Assembly: GCF_001279775.1 (NCBI RefSeq)
Contig: NZ_LGDG01000041.1
Coordinates: forward strand, 1-64,000
Origin: Streptomyces sp. MMG1533
Lineage (GTDB): Bacteria; Actinomycetota; Actinomycetes; Streptomycetales; Streptomycetaceae
DNA: 64,000 nucleotides
Direction: 5' to 3'
Shown here: positions 61,358 through 64,000 of the stretch, piece after piece
How positions within the stretch are numbered: position 1 is the first letter of the stretch
How the letters are laid out: each line of letters begins with the position of its first letter
Translations under genes and position numbers: made by a program
The notes under the pieces: generated by a model
Database searches by the model: none
What the model was told of the DNA's origin: nothing
The model's input: the letters and a program-made list of their open reading frames with translations, nothing else

Positions 61358-62863
61358 TCACGCCACAAACGTACGAGGCGCCTCCCCACCCCCGGAGCCG
61401 CCGCTCTCCACCAACCGTGCCGCCGCCGCCAACCGCACCGCCGCTTCCTCGGCCACCGCACCCCCCACGGTGAACGGCAACCGCACATACCCCTCGAAGG
61501 CCCCGTCGACCCCGAACCGCGGTCCGGACGGCACCCGCACGCCCACCCGCTCCCCCGCCTCCGCGAGCCGCGACCCGGACAGCCCGCCCGTCCGCACCCA
61601 CAGCGTGAGCCCGCCCTTGGGCACCTCGAACTCCCACTCCGGCAACTCCCGCCGCACGGCGGTCACCAGCGCGTCCCGGTTGTCCCGTGCCTGATCGCGC
61701 CGCACTTCCACGGCCTTGGCCCAACCCCCCGTACTGAACAGCCAGTTCACCGCCAGCTGCTCCAGCACCGGCGTGCCCAGATCGGCGTAGGCCCGCGCGG
61801 CGACCAGGCTGCGGATCACGTCGGGAGCGGCGCGCACCCACCCGATGCGCATCCCCGCCCAGAACGCCTTGCTGGCCGATCCGACCGTGACGACCGTCGA
61901 CCCGGCCGGGTCGAAGGCGCACACGGGCCTCGGCATCGCGCCCTCGACGTCCGCGTCCAGCCACAGCTCGCTCATCGTCTCGTCGGCGACCAGCACCGTC
62001 CCGGCCGACCGCGCCGCCTCCACCAGCCGTCGCCGCTGGTCCTCGTCGGCGAGCGCGCCGGTCGGGTTGTGGAAGTCGGCGACCACGTACGCGATCCGCG
62101 GCGCGGCGTCCCGCAGGACCTGCCGCCAGCGGTCCATGTCCCAGCCGGCGAGGCCCTCGGCCATCGCGACGGGCACCAGGCGGGCGCCCGCCGCCCGCAT
62201 CAGCTGGAGGATGTTGGCGTACGACGGCGATTCCACGGCGATGCGCTCACCGCGTCCCGCGAACAGATGACAGATCGCGTCGATCGCGCCCATCGCGCCG
62301 GTCGTCACCATGATCTGCTCGGGCATCGTCGGGATCCCGCGCGAGGTGTACCGCTCGGCGATCATCGCGCGCAGTGCGGGCAGCCCGGCCGGATAGTCGC
62401 CGTGAGTGTGGGCGTACGGCGGCAGCTCTTCCAGGGCGCCCTGCACGGCCCGGGTCAGCCACGGTTCGGGGGCGGGGAGCGCCGCGCAGCCGAGGTCGAT
62501 GATCGAGCCGAGGGCCTCGGGGGGCAGGGGTTCGAGACCGCGCGCGGGCAGCGGGTTCCCGGCCGGTACCGCCGTCCAACTGCCCGCCCCGCGCCGGGAC
62601 TCCAGGAACCCCTCGGCGCGCAGAGCCTCGTACGCCGCCGCGACCGTCGTACGGCTCACGGACAGGGACAGCGCGAGCTCCCGCTCGGCGGGCAGCCTGG
62701 CGGCGACCGGCACCCGTCCCTCGAGGACCAGCAGCCGGATCCCGTCGGCGAGCGCACGGTAGGCGGGCGGGCGGCGTGTCCCCGGGCCGGCCGGGCGGTC
62801 CTGCTGGGAGTTGAGCAGCCGGGCGAGCTGCGCGGCACCCATTGCCGAGGTCCACTGCGCCAT
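61358..62863 (-). CDS. MocR-type (GntR/aminotransferase) transcriptional regulator
   Basis: A 501-residue fusion: an N-terminal GntR winged helix (YRALADGIRLLVLEGRVPVA, LPAERELALSLSVSRTTVAA) and a fold-type I aminotransferase-like domain (about 120-480) with the PLP lysine in VGSASKAFWAGMRIGW and HNPTGALADEDQRR. MocR proteins sense pyridoxal phosphate or related ligands. It is divergent from a YczE-type membrane protein gene, a known MocR-YczE pairing. The ATG at 62863 lies inside one of two repeated operator-like sites, suggesting autoregulation. Confidence 0.92.
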   Translation of the reverse strand: MAQWTSAMGAAQLARLLNSQQDRPAGPGTRRPPAYRALADGIRLLVLEGRVPVAARLPAERELALSLSVSRTTVAAAYEALRAEGFLESRRGAGSWTAVPAGNPLPARGLEPLPPEALGSIIDLGCAALPAPEPWLTRAVQGALEELPPYAHTHGDYPAGLPALRAMIAERYTSRGIPTMPEQIMVTTGAMGAIDAICHLFAGRGERIAVESPSYANILQLMRAAGARLVPVAMAEGLAGWDMDRWRQVLRDAAPRIAYVVADFHNPTGALADEDQRRRLVEAARSAGTVLVADETMSELWLDADVEGAMPRPVCAFDPAGSTVVTVGSASKAFWAGMRIGWVRAAPDVIRSLVAARAYADLGTPVLEQLAVNWLFSTGGWAKAVEVRRDQARDNRDALVTAVRRELPEWEFEVPKGGLTLWVRTGGLSGSRLAEAGERVGVRVPSGPRFGVDGAFEGYVRLPFTVGGAVAEEAAVRLAAAARLVESGGSGGGEAPRTFVA

Positions 62864-62911
62864 GGAAATCAGTCCACCTTCCCCGAATTGGCCATGGATG
62901 ATGTTTCCACC
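62859..62911. promoter_or_regulatory. Two direct repeats, candidate MocR operator
   Basis: GCCATGGA-N6-TCCACC (62859-62878) and GCCATGGA-N7-TCCACC (62891-62911) repeat with a 32-bp period, about three helical turns. Each contains TGGA...TCCA. The first copy covers the MocR start codon. MocR regulators are known to bind direct repeats, so this fits autorepression and control of the divergent yczE gene. Confidence 0.55.
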
Positions 62912-62963
62912 CAAGCCACAGGGTGTCATGCGTCAGGCCACTACCACCACACAGGGGGACCTC

Positions 62964-63623
62964 TTGTCCACGAAGAGCCCGAGCCGTCTCGGGCGCCGCT
63001 TGATCCAGCTGTACGTCGGTCTCGCGCTGTACGGGGCGAGTTCGGCGCTCCTCGTCGAGGCGGGTCTGGGTCTGGAGCCCTGGAACGTGCTCCATCAGGG
63101 CCTGGCCGAACTCACCGGCCTGACGATCGGCGTCGTGTCGATCTTCGTCGGTGCGGCAGTGCTGCTCCTGTGGATCCCACTGCGCCAGCGCCCGGGCCTC
63201 GGCACGGTCTCCAACGTCTTCGTGGTCGGCATCGCCATGGACGGCACGCTCGCCGCCGTTCCCGCGGCACACACCCTCGCCGTACGCATTCCCCTTCTCC
63301 TGGTCGGCATCCTGCTCAACGGCGTGGCCACCGGCCTCTACATCGCCGCCCGCCTCGGACCGGGCCCGCGGGACGGGCTGATGACCGGCCTGCACCGGCG
63401 CACGGGCCGCTCGATCCGTCTGATGCGGACGGCCGTCGAGGTGGCGGTCGTCGTGACGGGCTTCGCCCTGGGCGGCACCATCGGCATCGGCACCGTGCTG
63501 TACGCGGTGTCGATCGGCCCGCTCGCCCAGTTCTTCCTGCGCATGTTCGCCGTCCCGTCGGCATCCGACGGCAGCGCGGTCGTTGCCACCGGGCAACCCC
63601 GGCAGGCGATACTTCGACCGTGA
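62964..63623 (+). CDS. YczE/YitT-family membrane protein
   Basis: A 219-residue integral membrane protein with about five helices, of the YczE family paired with MocR regulators and proposed to move pyridoxal-related or other small molecules. Typical segments are YGASSALLVEAGLGLEPWNV and LGPGPRDGLMTGLHRRTGRS. The TTG start at 62964 follows GGGGGAC; an ATG 12 codons earlier has a poorer site. The stop overlaps the GTG of the next gene (GTGA). Confidence 0.88.
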   Translation: MSTKSPSRLGRRLIQLYVGLALYGASSALLVEAGLGLEPWNVLHQGLAELTGLTIGVVSIFVGAAVLLLWIPLRQRPGLGTVSNVFVVGIAMDGTLAAVPAAHTLAVRIPLLLVGILLNGVATGLYIAARLGPGPRDGLMTGLHRRTGRSIRLMRTAVEVAVVVTGFALGGTIGIGTVLYAVSIGPLAQFFLRMFAVPSASDGSAVVATGQPRQAILRP

Positions 63624-64000
63624 CACCGCGGATACGCCATCCCTACCTCGACCACCCCGGCCCGATCGCCTTCGCCCACCGCGGCGGGGCGGCGGACGGC
63701 CTGGAGAACACCGCGCTGCAGTTCCGGCGCGCGGTCGAGGCGGGCTACCGCTACCTGGAGACCGACGTCCACGCCAGCGCGGACGGCAGGCTCGTCGCCT
63801 TCCACGACGCGACCCTGGACCGGGTGACCGACGGGGCGGGCCGGATCGCGGACCTGCCCTGGAAGGACGTACGGCACGCGCGCGTGGCGGGCAAGGAACC
63901 GGTACCCCTCTTCGAAGAGCTCCTGGAGACCTTCCCCGACGTGCGCTGGAACGTGGACGTCAAGGCGGAGCCGGCGCTGTCGCCCCTCCTGGAGCTGATC
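63620..64000 (+). CDS. Glycerophosphodiester phosphodiesterase (partial, cut by window end)
   Basis: The first 127 residues of a GDPD-family enzyme that cleaves glycerophosphodiesters to glycerol-3-phosphate and an alcohol. The family start AFAHRGGAADGLENT and YRYLETDVHASADGRLVAFHDATLDRVTDG (catalytic His/Glu/Asp residues) are present. It starts with GTG overlapping the yczE stop, so it is translationally coupled. No signal peptide, so it is probably cytoplasmic. The gene continues past the right edge. Confidence 0.9.
   Translation, partial: MTPRIRHPYLDHPGPIAFAHRGGAADGLENTALQFRRAVEAGYRYLETDVHASADGRLVAFHDATLDRVTDGAGRIADLPWKDVRHARVAGKEPVPLFEELLETFPDVRWNVDVKAEPALSPLLELI

Overview
The window is a high-GC actinobacterial chromosome segment, almost certainly Streptomyces. 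The signs are strong G/C bias at third codon positions, many GTG and some TTG starts, a DasR-type operator before crr, a 'conservon' (CvnA-D), mycothiol-linked formaldehyde metabolism and a short intergenic repeat I recognise as common in Streptomyces. From memory, unverified, the left part (crr, ptsI, acetoacetyl-CoA synthetase, GH31, Nudix, VanX-like) and the right part (HEAT, ankyrin, FtsK-like, MocR/YczE, glycerophosphodiesterase) resemble a conserved Streptomyces core order, with a more variable metabolic block between them.

1-13.6 kb: the left edge carries the promoter/leader of an rRNA operon reading leftward out of the window. Then come crr-ptsI (general PTS proteins) behind a DasR operator, a hypothetical protein, a broken MFS transporter, acetoacetyl-CoA synthetase, a GH31 alpha-glucosidase, a Nudix hydrolase, a VanX-type dipeptidase, a DUF35/lipid-transfer-thiolase pair behind a perfect palindrome, and an EAL-CBS-GGDEF protein with a degenerate EAL domain.

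13.6-26.9 kb: glpF-glpK without glpD or an adjacent gylR, then a conservon that is split. cvnA-B-C lie at 22.2-25.9 kb, but cvnD is 5 kb away and overlaps the 3' end of a 1,213-aa fused 5-oxoprolinase (OplAH type). In the gap are opposite-strand remnants of an L-carnitine dehydrogenase (N-terminus missing) and a betainyl-CoA thioesterase (frameshifted).

26.9-41 kb: a choline/glycine-betaine catabolic island. Choline dehydrogenase and betaine aldehyde dehydrogenase make glycine betaine. A Rieske oxygenase, probably fed by the Rieske ferredoxin and ferredoxin reductase at 26.9-28.4 kb, would demethylate it. Dimethylglycine oxidase and monomeric sarcosine oxidase continue to glycine, and a mycothiol-dependent formaldehyde dehydrogenase handles the released formaldehyde. 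An APC permease may import substrate. An IclR regulator sits in the middle, and an 18-bp motif is shared by the iclR and formaldehyde-dehydrogenase leaders. The carnitine remnants would have fed the same pathway. A metallo-beta-lactamase-fold partner gene has lost its zinc-binding core in frame.

41-48.2 kb: a minus-strand three-gene operon with the layout kleisin-like, winged-helix (KITE-like), giant SMC-like ATPase (1,540 aa), as in MukFEB/MksFEB/JetABC. It has no JetD nuclease and an unusual Walker B (Asp-Asn). This is the most promising candidate for a poorly described system.

48.3-53.6 kb: a GntR regulator divergent from a transporter, a DUF1445 (D-glutamate cyclase-like) gene and pxpA-B-C, a second, unrelated 5-oxoprolinase. 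53.6-56.8 kb: a tightly overlapping SGNH hydrolase/two-glycosyltransferase operon. 57-64 kb: HEAT-repeat and ankyrin proteins, a small membrane protein with an FtsK-like ATPase whose P-loop lysine is replaced by threonine, a divergent MocR regulator/YczE membrane protein pair with repeated operator-like sites, and the start of a glycerophosphodiester phosphodiesterase cut by the window edge. No tRNA, CRISPR array, intact insertion sequence or attachment site was seen.
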